DNA from: Corythucha ciliata
Lineage: Eukaryota; Arthropoda; Insecta; Hemiptera; Tingidae
Length of the DNA stretch: 64,000 bases
Assembly (NCBI GenBank): GCA_038030265.1
Contig: CM075938.1
Span: forward strand, 16,965,009-17,029,008
Reading direction: 5' to 3'
Each line of letters starts with the position of its first letter. Position 1 is the first letter of the stretch. A program made the translations under genes and the position numbers. Of the stretch, positions 44,923-55,789 are shown piece by piece. A model generated the notes under the pieces. That model had not been told where the DNA came from and did not search any database. It saw nothing but the letters and a program-made list of their open reading frames with translations.

Positions 44923-45925
44923 ATAGATTGTGAGGCAGGTTTTGCGCCTCTGCGAGAAAAAATAACGTTATATAAGTCTATACGCTTTGCTTTTTAATCG
45001 CTGTTCCTTTGTGGAGGCTCCTGGAATTTATAAGTAGAGTGAGAATAAAATTTCCAAACCTCTCTAGCTCTAAAACACCATCAAACTACCGCTTCGGTTT
45101 AAAGCAGAATAAAGTAGGTAAATCTAATAAACTGATTTTGTCACAGTATTAATATTATTAGTGAAGAAGATAAAAGCCAAAACGTTTAAAATAAAGTATT
45201 TGTCACAGTAATAGTTGTCTACCCGCCTGATTTTGCCACAGGGCTTCACAAAGGACTGGCCAGCATAGGATGTTATTAAAGTTTTTTTTATTCAGCAAAT
45301 CAAATATGTATATGGATTCATGGTTTTACTGGTATTAATAATTTTCACATTAATGAATAATGATTATTCATTGTAATCGGAGAGGTAAATCACATGGGAG
45401 GAGGGGGTGTGATTTTACACGCCACTTGATCATACCTGATATTAATAATTTGTCACGTGAATTGCACTGCAAATTGGCAGAAGCTCAAATTCTATAGATT
45501 GTAACACGTTAGTGGTTGGTGATGTGTATGGAGCATCGACCGGGCACTGAAAAAATCATTCACCATCAGACATTAATATACAAGTAGTAAGGAAGGGGTG
45601 AGGGTCTTTCTAAAATGCCAACAAATCAGCGAATATTACACTTTTATTGGATAGCGAGATATAATCGATGAATGCCAGGAGATTCGTGGCTCAGCAGCAT
45701 AACATCGTTAATCTTCGCGAATTCCGTAGCCTGGTAGCGAGAAATCGTGAAACCAACGATACCACCAGTCGTTTCTAGCAAGAGGCCACGGAGGTTAACC
45801 TTGGCCATCACGATTTGGCACCGCCAAATCACTAATTTCACGAATTTTCTGATTTCGTGCCGGAAATCGTTGACTCCCCCCCCCCACCCCAAACAAAAAG
45901 AATCGTGGGATTAGCCAACTTGATG
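44923..45925. other. Intergenic, nothing recognised
   Basis: A C run lies near 45877, and several near-copies of an ACGATTT/AAATCG phrase occur at about 45740-45870. No coding domain. Confidence 0.4.
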
Positions 45926-45929
45926 GGTC

Positions 45930-46080
45930 CGGCTTCTTCGGGAATGAAATTTCGAGAAGTTGGCTCATTGTCAGTCAAAACCAATATCACCGGGCTGGCT
46001 CAAAAAAATAAATAAATTACCGGGTTTGGCCCATTAAAACCAAATTTCGTGGCCACGTCTCACATAGCAATTTTTCTGCA
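45930..46080 (+). repeat. Degenerate quasi-tandem repeat, family gamma, short
   Basis: Three or four phrases of the kind GGGTTGGCTCA, then an A-rich link and an AATTTCG-type phrase. Confidence 0.45.
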
Positions 46081-46129
46081 ATTTTTTCTGGCATTGATGG
46101 TATTTTGCTGCATGACAAACAAAATTTCA

Positions 46130-47530
46130 TTCTATTAACCTTTCATACAACAATTTCCAACAAAAATTAAACAAAAAAATAACAACAGTAATAATGAAAG
46201 AGGATGTTCTCTCAAGAGAGACCATCAACTGCGATTCCTTTCTGCAGATTAAGGACACCTCATTATCCGCCACAATTAAGACTAGGAAATGCTCTGATCC
46301 CATTATAACGAAACACACAAATTTCTAGGAGTAATTTTCGGCTGTGCTTTACGTTGGAAATCCCATTCAGTATCTGATGGGGCGTTGCCAAAAAGATATC
46401 AATCTACTTCGTCTAATTTCAAACCACCGCTGGGGCGCCGATACCAAACTATTACTTCATAGCCTCGAGGCTCTCGTTCGATCAAAAATTTATTAAGAAT
46501 CGTTTTTATAAGGTTCTGCTCGTGTCTCATGGCTTTTGCCACTAGATCGCGTGTGTCAAACGGGAATACGAATTGTGTCAGGGGCGTTTCGTACAAACCC
46601 TAGTGAAACCCTGTTTGTCTTCTCTAATCGCTTACCACTGAAGTATTGTCGAAGACAAAATACTCATGCGATATGCCGAATCGCCTGCCGAAAACACTTC
46701 TTGAATTCTGATATCTCCCAAAACGAATTACAAGATACATATCGTACACTCCCCAGTAGATCTCGTCCGTCCTTTCCCAGAGCACAGGAACTGCTACTCG
46801 CACTAGATGAACCTCTACCAACAACCGAACAAGAAGCTTTTCACCGAATAGACAGTGCATTTTGGGAGTCATGGCAAGAAGAGTGGGACCGCAGTACAAC
46901 ATAGCTGAGAAGCATTTATCCTGAAATCAAAAATAATGTAATTAATGTAAACCTTCCCGGGAAAGACAGCACTGTTTATGCAAGGCTATGCATTGGGCAT
47001 AAGAGGCTAACAAACTCATTTAATCTTAAGCTTTGGTTTCCTAGAAAAGCGATGCCGTAATATTACGGTAGACAATTTCCCTTTTAAATCAAACTATAGT
47101 TGCCTAGAGAGCGGTAAACAGACAGCACCACTGCTTCCATCGTGACGGTGGTGATGAACGTTTTTTCCTCGTAGCTCCAACTATTTGTTAGTAATTTCTT
47201 TTAGCAACAGAATATAGAGTCGTTTTCGGACAGTATTAATTACAATTTCGTCACCACTCAGAGTCCAGGTAGTTTTCACGCTCATTTTCAAAAATCGTTG
47301 ATGAACAGTTCATCACCGTCAAGAACGGCCGTCTCATTTGAAGCGGTGCCGCTGTCTGTTGACCGCTCTCTAGGCGGCTACTGGTGATTTAAAAGGGGAT
47401 TTTTTCTACCGCTATATTACGGCATCGCCCATTGACGACCATTGTGTGAAACATTTATTTCGAGTTCACTCGAACCAATAATGTCTCTACACTTGCAACT
47501 AAACTCGGATAGAGGAGAACTAAAAATAAA
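46130..47530 (+). pseudogene. 3' fragment of an I/R1-like non-LTR ORF2, with a MITE inserted
   Basis: In changing frames: L-G-V-I-F-G near 46335, then a helix-rich stretch I-N-L-L-R-L-I-S-N-H-R-W-G-A-D, then L-D-R-V-C-Q-T-G-I-R-I-V-S-G-A-F (46540-46590), the usual end of the RT region. The frame to 46904 continues with W-E-S-W-Q-E-E-W-D. Past a stop comes L-C-I-G-H-K-R-L-T-N-S, which in I/R1-like elements lies after an RNase H domain. There is no room for RNase H here, so it was deleted or never present. The MITE at 47049-47428 interrupts it, and D-D-H-C-V-K-H-L-F after it looks like the C-terminal zinc motif. Confidence 0.75.
47049..47428. mobile_element. 380-bp inverted-repeat MITE in the non-LTR fragment
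   Basis: Ends GCGATGCCGTAATAT and its complement. The arms extend at least 85 bp each, with CCTAGAGAGCGGT conserved in both. No unambiguous target duplication. Confidence 0.88.
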
Positions 47531-47770
47531 TAACACTCAAGTGTAACAGACAAAAACAATAACAAAAATTCAACGCATATTCTACGTCCAGGAACTAACA
47601 ATCATATCACTTCATTTAAGGCTTAGAAGAAACTTACGAAATTTAAACTGACTAGGGAAATCACAGAAGTTGAACGTATTCTTTAAAGCTATTCTCAGGC
47701 CACGAATGGTTATAAAAGAGAGAAGTGTTCACTTTCGGCAGTTATTAGCGCCCCATACGCGTACAATAAA

Positions 47771-47939
47771 TATTGCGCAATATGTGGGTTGCACAATAAA
47801 ATTGAGCGTGTTTGGGTAGTATTGAAGGGTTGAACAATATATATTATTGTGCAACCTATTTTCATTTTCAGACGTCTGGAAAAAAATTGTACAAACAAAA
47901 AATTATTGTGTCGTTCAATACCAGTATTGCGCAATATCC
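47771..47939. repeat. Inverted repeat with TATTGCGCAATA palindromes
   Basis: TATTGCGCAATAT occurs at both ends (47771 and about 47924), and GTTGCACAATA pairs with TATTGTGCAAC inside. Possibly a small MITE; borders not clear. Confidence 0.55.
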
Positions 47940-48332
47940 TATCATTCGTGCATTTGAAATTCAGCCAGAAACAAATTTCGCCCAAGCCTAGTCTTAATTT
48001 TCAGTGGGATAAATGGGGAGAGAAAAACTCCACAAATTTTAGTCACGTAAATAATCGAATAAGGCCGAGGGCACAATATGCGTTTTGTCTCGACGACTGG
48101 TCGCAGCGCAGGTCAATAGGACTGATATTTTTCTTCTTCTTCTTCTTTTAGGGTTTTTGACAGTAATATGCCAATAGTATTTTGTTGCACGTCACTTCAC
48201 ACTCACTCATTTCAACAGATGGTTAATAAACTGTGGCGAGGCTCAGGACGGCTTATTTTGCTTAATCGACCGTGATTGAGTTTAATTTTCTGTGGGTCTG
48301 AGTCTGACTAGTGCTAGAATTTTGGCTATTCA

Positions 48333-48720
48333 ATGGATTCCGCTAATAAACAATTCATTCTCGAATTTATCGAGACATATCGTGGGCTTCCGGCCCTTTG
48401 GGATGTGACATGTAAAGACTATTGTAATCGGCCCAAAAAGAGGGCACACAGTACGATGTACTGGTGGAAAAGTACCGTGAAAAATATCCTGATGCTAACA
48501 AAGCAGAAGTGATTAAAAAACTGAATTCTCTGCGCACCAACTTCCGAAAAGAAATAAGACGTCTGCAATAAGAAGCAAGAAATAAGACGGCTGAAAAAAG
48601 TGGTGCCGGCGCGGAGGATGTTGAAACAACGTTTGGTATTTCGATGAAATGAAGTTCCTTTTAGGACAAGAGACGCCAACGGCTTCTATCACAGCACGAT
48701 GGATTTGGAAGCTAGTCAAT
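48333..48720 (+). pseudogene. MADF-domain protein relic
   Basis: ATG at 48333 starts [18 protein letters not shown], the first helix of a MADF DNA-binding domain, then Y-C-N-R-P-K-K-R-A. One base is lost near 48450. In the next frame [11 protein letters not shown] and [12 protein letters not shown] complete the domain. A stop follows near 48569, then L-W-Y-F-D-E-M-K-F-L in a third frame. MADF proteins are abundant in arthropods. No introns are apparent, which may mean a retrocopy or a single-exon gene. It is non-functional as it stands. Confidence 0.75.
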
Positions 48721-48853
48721 TTGATGCTTATCAAAACAACGAAGATTCCGACGACCCTTTAGTAAGATGCCCGTTGAGAATTATTTTAGTTCAGATCGTT
48801 TGTCAGTTACGAACTACTTCATGCGTTTAGTTCTAGACGGCAAACGAGCAGGG

Positions 48854-48854
<1 letters not shown>

Positions 48855-48887
<33 letters not shown>
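48855..48887 (+). repeat. Poly(T) tract, 33 T
   Basis: An uninterrupted T run 3' of the MADF relic. On the minus strand it would be a poly(A) tail. Confidence 0.95.
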
Positions 48888-48890
<3 letters not shown>

Positions 48891-49009
48891 ATTTGTTTAA
48901 GGCCGTAATCATAGTCGTCACTCAAGCTGAGTATTTGCTTAAAGGCTTCAAATCGGTCGTTATTGTTAATGATTCATTTGTTTTGAATAATGGCGTTTTC
49001 TATTTGCCA

Positions 49010-49095
49010 AAGCGGAATTGCTCCGGAGCGGAGCAAGTGGCGTCATTGCTCGGGAATGGAGCAGTTCCAGAGCAGCAGAAGCTCCGGTTGAAAGC
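49010..49095 (-). repeat. Partial, diverged copy of the GCTCC repeat, inverted
   Basis: Starts GGCGTTTTCTATTT, the complement of the end of the copies at 50.6 and 52.3 kb, and continues with GCTCCGGAGC-like words. Confidence 0.45.
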
Positions 49096-49249
49096 GGGTT
49101 CAAATGGAATGACATTTTCGAGAGAAGGAGCAATTTTAACATGTCTCACGGTTATCGTAGAAAAATTCTTATGTTTATTATATAAGAATAGAAGCCTTAT
49201 ACGTAGCTGAAATTAAAAATAAAAAAAATTGTGATGGACCTCCAAGCAG

Positions 49250-49995
49250 GTGTGATTGCTGCCCCTGCCTTGTGTTGTACACGGCTGGCCGTCTTTGAGG
49301 AGCTGGTTGACTCAACTTAATCTCATGGACAAAAAATGGGAGAAAAAAACTCAAGGAAGGAGAAATCTGTTCATGTAAACTATTTACAAATCGAATGACC
49401 AGCCCAATTCCTGTGCAACTCAATGAGAAAATAATACCATTTGCAAATACGGCGAAGGACCTAGGCATGACGCTGGATGCTAAACTCCGGTAAAAGCCCC
49501 ACGTCAAAAAGGAAAAAGAGGAGAAAGGTACTGGCTGCCCGGGAAGCATTCTGAGCTCTCGATGGACAACAAGCTCCTGCTACACCAGCAAGTTCTGAAG
49601 CCTTTTGTGGGCCTCCGGGTGTCAGTTTTGGGGCTGCACCAAGAAGAGCAATGTCAAAGTCATACAAACTTCGCAAAACAAAGTTGTGAGAATGATAACA
49701 AATGCGCCTGGTATGTACGAGGTCTTGACGTGCATCGTGACGAGCAGCGGAGCACGAAAAGAGGCTCCACAAACACTCTAATGTTGAGACACTCGCCCTG
49801 CTGGATATTGCAGGAGACCTTCGACGGCTAAAAAGGACCAAATCCCTCGACTTGGTATGCTACATTATAAGTGTAGTGGAGCCACAAACTGTGTAAAGTG
49901 AAAGTGAAGTTGCTAGATGTTATATATTTCTTATTTGTATATGTATTATGTAGCAATTGCAACATGTAATAAATGGAATATAATAATAATAATTT
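49250..49995 (+). pseudogene. 3' end of a Jockey-like non-LTR element with (TAA)n tail
   Basis: Frames give L-G-M-T-L-D-A-K-L-R near 49465, L-L-L-H-Q-Q-V-L-K-P-F near 49575, W-G-C-T-K-K-S-N and N-K-V-V-R-M-I-T-N-A-P near 49640-49705, then W-Y-V-R-G-L-D-V-H-R-D and L-L-D-I-A-G-D-L. These are the conserved C-terminal segments of Jockey-type RT. The frame changes at least three times. An AATAAA-like signal and a TAATAATAATAAT tail end it near 49992. It is 5' truncated, as usual. Confidence 0.8.
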
Positions 49996-49999
49996 AATT

Positions 50000-50605
50000 C
50001 AATCTATACGTGCCATTAAAAAGACAATGAAGATATCGAAGGAGAAAGGAAATAACTAGAGAAATAAGCTCCCGAGGAACTCCTGTCCAAGAAGAAGAGA
50101 AAGAAACACGAATGGGAAAAAACTGAAAAATTCATCCAACCCCATTATTTGTTTAAATTTGGACTCTGTAAGGCTTATTGCCTACAAGTAACACGAGGCA
50201 TAGCACGTCGACATTCGAACCCACATTTTGGAAAATTTGGTTCAACAAGAATGTATTCAAAATGAAATTCGTCACTCCTACCGAAAGTGAAGCGGATATT
50301 CTGACGAAATCTCTGTTATAGACTGGCCGAGGATCACTTCTGAAAGCTAAGGAATCTTGTCGGGGCAAACTGATTTTACGCGATTTTGCTATTATTCACA
50401 GGGTTTGATTATTGGAATCATGTTTGTGATTATTTTTTTAAAGTACAATAAATAATAAAATTGTCTTCTTGGCGTGCTAACAAAAAGGAGTGCTTTCATA
50501 AAACATTTTTTGTTGCGTTGGTATTCCCATATTTTGAACCTCACAAGTAATTGACGGCAGCTAGAGAAGAAATAAGGAAAACTTTCATATCATAATAATA
50601 GTATT
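50000..50605. other. Intergenic, nothing recognised
   Basis: AT-rich sequence without domain or repeat. Confidence 0.4.
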
Positions 50606-50609
50606 ACCT

Positions 50610-50815
50610 TCCATGCTGTTCATAGCTCCCTCAAATTTCTGGGAGCAAGAAATGTTGCTCTGGCACTGCTCTGCAGCGATACTATGTGGCAAATAGAACT
50701 CACTAAAAAGTGCTCCACGGTGGCTTTAATGGCAAATGGATCGCCTAAAAGCTTATCAGAGCAACTCCAGAGCACTTTTTGTGGAAAAGGAAAACGCCAG
50801 AGGATCGTGCGACTT
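50610..50815 (+). repeat. GCTCC-rich dispersed repeat, copy 1
   Basis: About 200 bp shared with 52337-52545: CTTCCA..GTGTTCAT, a GGAGCAA phrase, a GTGGCAAATAGAACTCACT-like phrase, AATGGCAAATGGATCGCC and CAACTCCAGAGCA, ending GAAAACGCC. Multiple GAGC/GCTC words make it partly palindromic. No coding or clear terminal repeats. Confidence 0.75.
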
Positions 50816-50829
50816 AAAAATAGGCATTG

Positions 50830-52330
50830 CATCGTATTGCGATTAGCGACGACTATTTTATTCCAGATTCGGGAGGATGTTAGGACTTTACTAAAGCGGA
50901 ATTTGGAAAATGTCGAAACGTTGGACAAAAATAACGCTTTTCATATTGCAAAAAAATAGTAAAATAATGTACACTAATAAGAATGGGACGTTCGAATGAT
51001 GTTCCAACGGGCATGAAATAAAACAGGCGGCTTGTCGTTGACGGTCTGCGACACAGTTTTTTTATTCCGTGCCCTATACGTGAGTTGGGACACGGACGGG
51101 AAGTGGGTTTCAGCGTTTGTCGCGGGTGCGCAATCGTCATCGAAATTGCATTGATAAAACACTACAGGAAACCCTTGAAAACGCTAAAAAAGCTTAAATG
51201 CCCCTTCCCCCCTGATCCCACTCTCCTAGGACGGGAGTCTGTCGGTTGGCGTTATTTCCGAAAATTACAGTGAAAATCGTGAGTGGAGCTAGCCATCTCG
51301 ACGCCTGATTTAAGAAAGGGTAATTTATAAGCTTAATATTTTCAGAGTGCCCATCAAGCAGATTAATCTGATACAATACCTACCTGATCTATCTGATACA
51401 ATTGCCAACAAAACCTCAAATTCGCGGTATCAGCGCATGAGAAATAATGGAATACGTCTCAAACTATGAAATTGCCGTTTATTCTGGAAAATCTCGATTG
51501 CATTTAAATAAAATGACAAGGGCTCATCACAGGAGGGCGAGTTCCACGTTAACTTGACGGGCTAACGTTTTGGCCGAGTAACGTCTATGCGATCCTCCCA
51601 AGACCATCACGACCATCGTTTGACGAACAACCCGTGAAATTCAACGAGAATAATGCAATTCTACCTGCGCTGCGTGATGTAAAAAAGACATTGAATAAAT
51701 CAAGACAGAAAAGAATGAAATTCTGTAAGGGACAGAAACAAGGTGAAGTCGAAAAACAGTGGTTAAACCCTAATTATTCAACTGAATTTTGGCTCTACTC
51801 AGCTACGAGTGACACGAAACACACTGACATTCGAACAAACTTTTTGTAAGATGCTTTGCAAGAAATCTTTTCAAGATTAAATTCGTTTTATCCATCGATA
51901 ATATCATGTACATTCCAACGAAGTCTCTTGTCGGGAAGCATAATGTATTTTGTCGGTATATCGGGGTGAACTGATTCTACGAACTGAAGTTCACTTCGAG
52001 ATGGAGTTATAAAATAGTTTGTTTTGTTCAATTATAGGGGACGGACACCTTTTGTTTGGCATCCAAGTTTTCTCTAACATGATTGGTTGATTCTTGGATG
52101 CCACATATGCTTTGATAGACCGGCGGGGGCGGGATTTCTATGCCAACGTTACCGTGTCCGATCCCTATTGGGTACCTAATTGGTAAAGAAATTGTCCTCT
52201 TGGTGCTCACAATAAGTAGTAATCTCGTAAAAATTTTCTTCTAGCGTTTAATTTCATCACTTTGAACTACACACATCACAAGTTATTTAATTATAAAAGC
52301 CGGAATGAGTAAAGTTTTCTTTTTTGTTAT
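50830..52330. other. Intergenic, nothing recognised
   Basis: Short ORFs only; no domain, RNA gene or inverted repeat identified. Confidence 0.4.
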
Positions 52331-52336
52331 CATATT

Positions 52337-52545
52337 ACCTTCCAAGGTGTTCATTGCTCCGTCAAACTTCCCGGAGCAATAAATGTTACTCTGGAGTTGC
52401 TCCGCAGCGAGACTACATGGCAAATAGAACTCACTACAAGTTGCTCCACGGCGGCTCTAATGGCAAATGGATCGCCTAAAACCCTATATGAGAGCAGCGC
52501 TGGAGCAACTCCAGAGCAGTTTTTTGTGGAAATAGAAAACGCCAT
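52337..52545 (+). repeat. GCTCC-rich dispersed repeat, copy 2
   Basis: Same orientation and order of motifs as copy 1, with an extra GAGAGCAGCGCTGGAGC phrase. The family may be a MITE or SINE. Confidence 0.75.
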
Positions 52546-52638
52546 AAATAAGCAAATGCTCAGCTCAAGAGACGACTGTTAATAAGGGCCATAGCTTGTA
52601 AATTATAAAAACTCTGACTTAAAAAAGTGCTTCTAATA

Positions 52639-52992
52639 GGTCTGTCCGCGGAGAAAAAGTGTAGGGTAGTGTAGTGTAGTGTAGGGCAGGTTGGGGTAGT
52701 GGTGTGGGCGAGGGCAGCGAGGATTTTTTTGTTACACGAACGCTTTCAGAGCAGCCAGTGTAAATTCATAACAGTCGTGATATTTTCTCACTCCTGTGCA
52801 TGTTAGATAAGAGTTATCTATTTATAACAAAAATTTGGAGTAACTTCGGGCAGCCCGGAGTAGCTCTGAACTCATCGCGAACGCCCTACACTCGCTACTC
52901 TAGCTACACTAACTACACTCGTCTGCTCACGAACGCTTTTCGGGCGCCCAAGTGTACCCTCGGGCAACCCAGTGTAGCTTCGCGAACAGACC
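52639..52992. mobile_element. 354-bp MITE with GTGTAG-rich interior
   Basis: Ends GGTCTGTCCGCG and CGCGAACAGACC, flanked by TAATA on both sides (52634-38 and 52993-97). The interior has repeated GTGTAG/CTACAC words near both ends in inverted orientation. Confidence 0.85.
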
Positions 52993-53179
52993 TAATATAA
53001 GTGCACTTCGCACATTAGTTTTTTATTTTGAATAAGCATTAAGAAATGAAAAGAATTGTCAACTTGATTGAATAATATCATTTTACTCGAAAATTTTAGA
53101 AATAAAAAACAATGTTGTTAAGTAATGTTGATTTTAAAAACATTTTTCAATTCGGCGAGGTGGTTTGGCCTACGATATT

Positions 53180-53572
53180 TCATTGCCATGAAACTTGACC
53201 TTCGTTGTTGAAGAAATTGGAATAGGTATCCCTAACCAATTTGGAATAGTCTGATGCGTTTCTGGAGGTAATGTTAGGCTGAAGAGGTGCAGCATAGCTT
53301 ACGAGCTTTCTCCATGATCCCCTTTCAACCACGCCAGCCATCAAATCCTCGTTATCCACGTGATTCCTAGTCACATAAGCTTGAGGTTGGTGTTTTCGCA
53401 AAAAGTTGTGCTGGTAACAACAAGCCAAGACAATGATTTTAGCCTTTTGTGGAGACAGTGGTATCGCGCGCTGAAGCACTCCAAACCTGCTGACCAATAT
53501 CCCGAAAACATTTTTGATTACGCGACGTGCCCAACTTATAAATATTATATAAAGGGGAATATTTTTGCGCAC
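53180..53572 (-). pseudogene. C-terminal fragment of a PIF/Harbinger transposase, catalytic Glu lost
   Basis: W-A-R-R-V-I-K-N-V-F-G-I-L followed by R-F-G-V-L and I-V-L-A-C-C-Y-Q-H-N-F-L is the end of the Harbinger DDE domain. The family has Glu where this copy has Lys (R-R-V-I-E-N), so the third catalytic residue is gone. No D-containing N-terminal half is found upstream on this strand. The downstream acidic, polar tail may be native. It is a relic, not the source of the TAA-flanked MITEs as it stands. Confidence 0.8.
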
Positions 53573-53933
53573 AGTATAAAGATACGTTTTCCCAGTAATT
53601 CAATAACACCAATAAAGGTGAAGTTCACAATGAGATAAGTGAAGCTCACAGCGAAATGGAATCACAGAAATAGAGTGAAATAACAGTATTCCATGGATAA
53701 CCATAACATCTAAAATGGGGTTTTGGCCACCTGGCTAAACAGTTTCCCACCAACAAAATCAATTTCACATTTAAAAAGGGGTTTGCACAGTAGATTTGAT
53801 GTTGGAACGTTAATGTTACCGGCAGCTCCCGGTGAAACCCCTAGACGAGTAACCTTCCTGCTCCGCAGAACTGCTTCAGTGCTTTTAAGTTTTGTTACGT
53901 ACAACTTTTCGTGTGTCTTTCATGTAAGTATCC

Positions 53934-54015
53934 AGTGTTTTGATTTGTTAGCAATTTTATCTTTAGTTTTTTGACATTCTTGTGTTTTTTGTTTTTTTCA
54001 AAATTTACGGTACAG
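53934..54015 (+). other. Probable 5' UTR intron of the MULE gene
   Basis: A strong donor (CAT|GTAAGTAT) at 53934 and a pyrimidine-rich acceptor (TACAG) at 54015 bracket 82 bp. The ATG of the MULE frame follows five bases later, so a non-coding first exon is likely. Confidence 0.55.
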
Positions 54016-54019
54016 AATC

Positions 54020-55775
54020 ATGATCAAAGAAGTAGAGAACTTCGATGACGAGGAATCGCAAGATGACCGGCCGGCGGCGGATGTGCTTCCTAATCGAAGG
54101 GGAAAGCAACGTATCTGGATGAAAGAAGTCACTTTCAGCTCTCATGTGGAGGCTGAGGCAGCTCTGACATCAAAATGGAGCAAATGTGCTACTAGCAACA
54201 CGCTGCAGGGTGTCCGAGTAGAGTTTCGCTGCAAAGGAGGAGAGTACAGGAGAGCAGAGTGTCATGTTCGAGCTTATCTTCTGTACCACAATGATTGTTC
54301 GTCAGTTGCACTTTTCAAAACGGACTGTGAGCACGAACATCCGAAAGAATTCGAACAGAAACGGGGTTTGAGTGAAGAATTTAAGACTTTCGTTAAAACG
54401 AAATTTGAAGAGGAAGTGGAAAAGCCGAACGCCATTCTAGCAGCGGCCAGGAAGCAACAGCTAAAGGAGCCAGCCAAAGCGAGAATTGTCAACTTTCTCA
54501 AAACTTTAAGAATCGAGAAGTACGGAAGCCCTACAATCTCAGGAGCCGAAATCTCTAAGGCCTACTAACAAGGATGAGCCTTTTGTACTTGAAGTGGTGT
54601 GTGACTCTTTTGATGCAGACGAGCAGGACATCAAGATAGTGATCTCCACCGACCGGCTCCTCAAAAATATGATCAACTCCGATATGGTGCAAATCGATGC
54701 AACTTATAAATTGATATGGCAGGGGTACCCTGTGATGATCGGCGGTACCTCAGACATGGACCATGTTTTTCACCCGTTTGCTTTGGCTGTATGCAAAGGT
54801 GAAACAGCTGAACACGTCGCCTTCATATTTGGATCCTTACGCAGCTACAACACGGAGTGGAAACCTCAAATTTTGCTAGCTGACGCAAGTAAAGCTATCA
54901 CAAAAGGATTTACACTCGTTTTTGGACCACCTAAAATAAGAATTTGCTGTTTCTTCCATGTTCTCAAAAACTGTGAAAAATTTCTCAAAAAGTTGGCAAA
55001 CCGGAACGCATTAAAAGAGGATATTTTAGTATTACAGTCGAGCAAGGACACCTCTGATTTCAGTAAAGCTTCAATTCTGTTCGTCGAAAAATGGATGAAA
55101 AGTGACGACCATGAAGTTCTTCAGTTCGTGGAGTACTTTAATACGCAATGGATTATTCGCAACAGCAGCTGGTACGAAGGAGTAGCCGTGGGTTACCCTT
55201 CAACGAACAACGGGATTGAAGCCACAAACGCAGTAATTAAAAAGGAGCACACCCTAAGAGAAAGGTTGCCTGTAGGACAATTCTTGAACCATGTCGGTGA
55301 CCTGTTACTCAAATGGTCAGCTGATAGGGTCCCTGACTCTCCAAACTGCAAAAAATTCAGTAAAATCGTCACCGTGACCTTACCGATTTGGACAAAAGTC
55401 TACCAGTGGGCTAAACAGAACTTCAAGGTTTTACAAGTGAATGTTGAAGGAAAGGAACTTTTTTACACTAGTTCATCGTCGGCCGGGCAAAGTATCTCTC
55501 CAGAATCACTTAGCTCGTTTCAAAAAGAGCTAGGTAATTGGGCAACGTTCGATGATTATAAGACTTCTTGCCGTTCAGTTTGGGTGATCGACATCGACGG
55601 ATCTTCATGTAGCTGTCCATCCTATCTAAAGAAAAACATTTGCAAACATCTGCTTGAACTTAAAATAAGAATGAAGCAAATTGAACCACCTGCAGAAGCG
55701 AAACTCATACCCCTAGGCCTGAAAAGAAAACGGGGAACGCCAGCAAGAGCGAAGAAAGCCTTAATTATTCAGTAA
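54020..55775 (+). CDS. MULE (MuDR-type) transposase, near intact, one frameshift
   Basis: First frame 54020-54568 (182 residues): acidic N-terminus, then a Cys/His region (F-R-C-K, A-E-C-H, D-C-E-H-E-H) like the FLYWCH/WRKY-GCM1-type zinc domains of MULE proteins. A one-base shift around 54550-54566 joins it to the second frame, open to 55775. Counting from GTG at 54594, catalytic residues are D35 (Q-I-D-A-T-Y), D97 (L-A-D-A-S-K) and E209 (N-N-G-I-E-A), with C-C-F-F-H at 118-122. A SWIM zinc finger (C-S-C-P...I-C-K-H) is at 339-352. A basic tail and poly(A) signal near 55922 follow. No terminal repeats were found, so it could be a domesticated copy or an element whose ends I missed. Confidence 0.85.
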
Positions 55776-55789
55776 GCGCATGATTTTTT

